In this document: positions 5,062 to 6,648 of the stretch, in pieces
Layout of the letters: each line of letters begins with the position of its first letter
How positions within the stretch are numbered: position 1 is the first letter of the stretch
Notes under the pieces: model-generated
Told to the model about the DNA's origin: nothing
The model's input: only the letters and a program-made list of their open reading frames with translations
Database searches by the model: none
Made by a program: the position numbers and the translations under genes
Assembly: GCA_017444165.1 (NCBI GenBank)
Contig: JAFSXH010000129.1
Span: forward strand, 1 to 6,648
Reading direction: 5' to 3'
Length of the DNA: 6,648 nt
From: a bacterium
Lineage (GTDB): Bacteria; Vulcanimicrobiota; Xenobia; Xenobiales; Xenobiaceae

Positions 5062-5082
5062 GCAATTCTAAACAGAAATTGC
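5062..5082 (-). repeat. hairpin immediately after clpX
   Basis: GCAATTCT (5062-5069) and AGAAATTGC (5074-5082) can pair with one bulged A around a four-base loop, three bases after the clpX stop. On the minus strand no T run follows directly (a CTTTT comes about 20 bases later), so it is more likely an attenuator, an mRNA 3' end stabiliser or incidental than a strong terminator. Confidence 0.4.
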
Positions 5083-5093
5083 AAATCAGTCTA
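5065..5093 (-). promoter_or_regulatory. candidate promoter for the exported protein gene
   Basis: On the minus strand TAGACT (5093-5088) and TAGAAT (5070-5065) are 17 bases apart, matching the -35 in four and the -10 in five of six positions. It overlaps the clpX stop and the hairpin just after it. It would give the exported protein and acyltransferase genes a start separate from clpPX. Such matches occur by chance in AT-rich DNA. Confidence 0.3.
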
Positions 5094-6441
5094 CGGTTTC
5101 CACAACACCAGTCTCTTCACCCTGTGCAGCAGACTCTTCATTATCGGAAGACTTCTCCAAATCGGCAACCTTATCAGCAGATTTAACATTCTGCTCGTCA
5201 CCATAACGAATGATAACAGGAGCTACCTTATTCTCAATTACTTCTTCTGTAACAATGCATTTTTGAATATCCGTATCTGAGGGGATCTCATACATGACAT
5301 CCAAGATAGCCTCTTCTACTATGCTACGCAAAGCGCGCGCTCCCGTCTCTCGCTCTTCGGCTTTTTTAGCGATAGAATCTATAGCCTCATCTGTAAAAAC
5401 GAGATCTACTTCATCCATATTAAACATATATTGGAACTGTTTAATAATAGCATTTTTAGGTTCAGTAAGTACGCGCACTAAAGCTTTATGATCGAGAGAA
5501 TCCAAAGTCACAATTATGGGCATACGACCGACCAACTCTGGAATGAGGCCGAATTTAATCAGATCCTCTGGCGTAACTTGCTCCAAAAGTTTACCTAAAT
5601 TGCGCTCTTTGCGACTTTCAATATTAGCCCTAAAGCCTATAGGTTTTTCCGAGACACGGTGTTCAATAATATCTTCTAAGCCCTCAAAAGCTCCGCCACA
5701 GATAAAGAGTATATTGGTAGTATCTACATCTATACACTCCTGGCCAGGATGTTTGCGCCCGCCCTGAGGAGGAACACCAACCTTGGAACCTTCAATGATC
5801 TTTAAGAGAGCCTGTTGCACACCCTCACCACTGACATCTCGCGTGATCGACATGTTTTCCGATTTGCGGGCAATCTTGTCGATCTCATCTATGTAGCAGA
5901 TACCCTTCTCGGCTAAAGTTAGATCGTAGTCCGCGTTCTGGATCAAAGTACGCAAGATATTTTCCACATCATCGCCTACATAACCAGCTTCAGTTAAAGT
6001 GGTGGCATCAGAGATAGCTAAAGGCACTTTGAGAATGCGAGCCAAAGTTTGAGCCAAATAAGTCTTACCACAACCAGTGGGGCCAATAATGAGAATATTG
6101 CTCTTCTGAAGTTCCACACCATTATCTGCGCTATTATTCACATTTATGCGCTTATAATGATTGTAAACAGCTACGGAAAGAACTTTTTTAGCCTTTTCTT
6201 GACCAATAACATACTTATCCAAAAAGGCTTTAATAGCTTTGGGTTTAGGAAGCTTCGATCTGTCAAAAGTAGTCTCTTCACTCTTAGACTCTTCGGCGAT
6301 AATATCGTTACAAAGCTCAACACAATCAGAACAGATGCAAACTCCGTCCAAGCCAGCGATCATGCGCTTAACTTGACTCTGCTTCTTACCACAAAAAGAG
6401 CAAACTATGCCCTTTTTATTGCCTCCAAATTTGTACACCAT
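5086..6441 (-). CDS. clpX: ClpX, ATP-dependent unfoldase subunit of ClpXP protease
   Basis: ClpX is a hexameric AAA+ unfoldase that recognises tagged proteins and threads them into ClpP in the cytoplasm. The 451 residues show the N-terminal zinc-binding domain (C14-SF-C17 and C37-SD-C40) and Walker A G120-PTGCGKT127. They also show the GYVG pore loop (153-156), Walker B CYIDEID (182-188), the RKH loop (229-231), the ClpP-docking IGF loop (268-270) and sensor 2 G367-A-R369. All key residues are intact. The usual length is about 415-425; the excess is mostly an acidic, low-complexity tail after residue 414. GGGAGG lies only two bases before ATG 6441, which is unusually close. The adjacent GTG codon 2 (6438) has better spacing and could be the real start. 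The gene follows clpP by 15 bases. The next gene on the strand is not lon, a common neighbour elsewhere. Confidence 0.98.
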   Translation of the reverse strand: MVYKFGGNKKGIVCSFCGKKQSQVKRMIAGLDGVCICSDCVELCNDIIAEESKSEETTFDRSKLPKPKAIKAFLDKYVIGQEKAKKVLSVAVYNHYKRINVNNSADNGVELQKSNILIIGPTGCGKTYLAQTLARILKVPLAISDATTLTEAGYVGDDVENILRTLIQNADYDLTLAEKGICYIDEIDKIARKSENMSITRDVSGEGVQQALLKIIEGSKVGVPPQGGRKHPGQECIDVDTTNILFICGGAFEGLEDIIEHRVSEKPIGFRANIESRKERNLGKLLEQVTPEDLIKFGLIPELVGRMPIIVTLDSLDHKALVRVLTEPKNAIIKQFQYMFNMDEVDLVFTDEAIDSIAKKAEERETGARALRSIVEEAILDVMYEIPSDTDIQKCIVTEEVIENKVAPVIIRYGDEQNVKSADKVADLEKSSDNEESAAQGEETGVVETVD

Positions 6442-6456
6442 TGCCTCCCAAACTAA

Positions 6457-6648
6457 TTACCTATCAGCTTTAGTTATGATCTGATCTATGAGACCATAGC
6501 GCACAGCTTCCTCGGGACTCATATAATTATCCCTCTCGGTATCGATCATTATCTGCTCAATGCTCTGCCCCGTATGATGAGCCAAAATTTCGCTGGTTAC
6601 GCGGCGATTATTTATGATCTCTCGGGCATGAATCTCAATATCTGTAGC
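6457..6648 (-). CDS. clpP: ClpP protease, C-terminal part (runs off the window)
   Basis: The last 63 codons of ClpP, the tetradecameric serine peptidase that partners ClpX, run from the window edge to TAA 6459-6457. The visible part contains RRVTSEILAHHTGQS, then IDTERD40N with the aspartate that completes the Ser-His-Asp triad in the family, then the MSPEEAVRYGLID C-terminal signature. The catalytic serine and histidine lie outside the window. The 15-base gap to clpX and the shared strand indicate the usual clpP-clpX operon. The promoter is beyond the right edge, so heat-shock control by CtsR or other regulators cannot be judged here. Confidence 0.96.
   Translation of the reverse strand, partial: ATDIEIHAREIINNRRVTSEILAHHTGQSIEQIMIDTERDNYMSPEEAVRYGLIDQIITKADR

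Overview
The window looks like a chromosomal segment of a low-to-moderate GC member of the Bacillota, possibly a Negativicutes-like anaerobe. This placement rests on a YqeG-type HAD phosphatase, AAGGAG-type ribosome binding sites, a tRNA gene with an encoded CCA end, and electron-transfer proteins typical of anaerobes. It is an inference, and I cannot name a genus.

Left part (1-1836, + strand): a tight gene series encodes a YfcE/MJ0936-type metallophosphoesterase (start most likely 150), a YqeG-family HAD phosphatase overlapping it by 16 bases, and a lipid-anchored flavodoxin-like protein. A few codons of an upstream gene may enter at the left edge.

Middle (1889-2975, - strand): a clearly more GC-rich block converges on the flavodoxin gene. 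In transcription order it holds a 5'-truncated rhodanese domain, a small 2x[4Fe-4S] ferredoxin and a polytopic NapH-like 4Fe-4S membrane protein, with a 17-base gap and then a 4-base ATGA overlap. It looks like the surviving 3' end of a transferred redox operon. Its broken 5' edge abuts a remnant of an IS200/IS605-type element (about 2970-3540). That remnant keeps the last ~149 codons of tnpB, its hairpin-rich right end, and possibly its left leader, but not the N-terminal half of TnpB.

Right part (3582-6648, - strand): the order of transcription is clpP (3' end only), clpX, a small exported protein of unknown function with two similar halves, a PlsC-type acyltransferase and a tRNA-Arg(ACG). 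The tRNA has its own -35/-10 promoter and a strong intrinsic terminator. I see no convincing terminator between the acyltransferase gene and the tRNA, so the terminator after the tRNA may end both transcripts.

The housekeeping arms (ClpXP proteolysis, phospholipid synthesis, tRNA, phosphatases) flank an accessory patch at 1889-3540 that carries the signs of transfer and decay. The most interesting element is the tnpB remnant. It has lost most of the nuclease but kept three successive inverted repeats at the place where TnpB guide RNAs are normally made.
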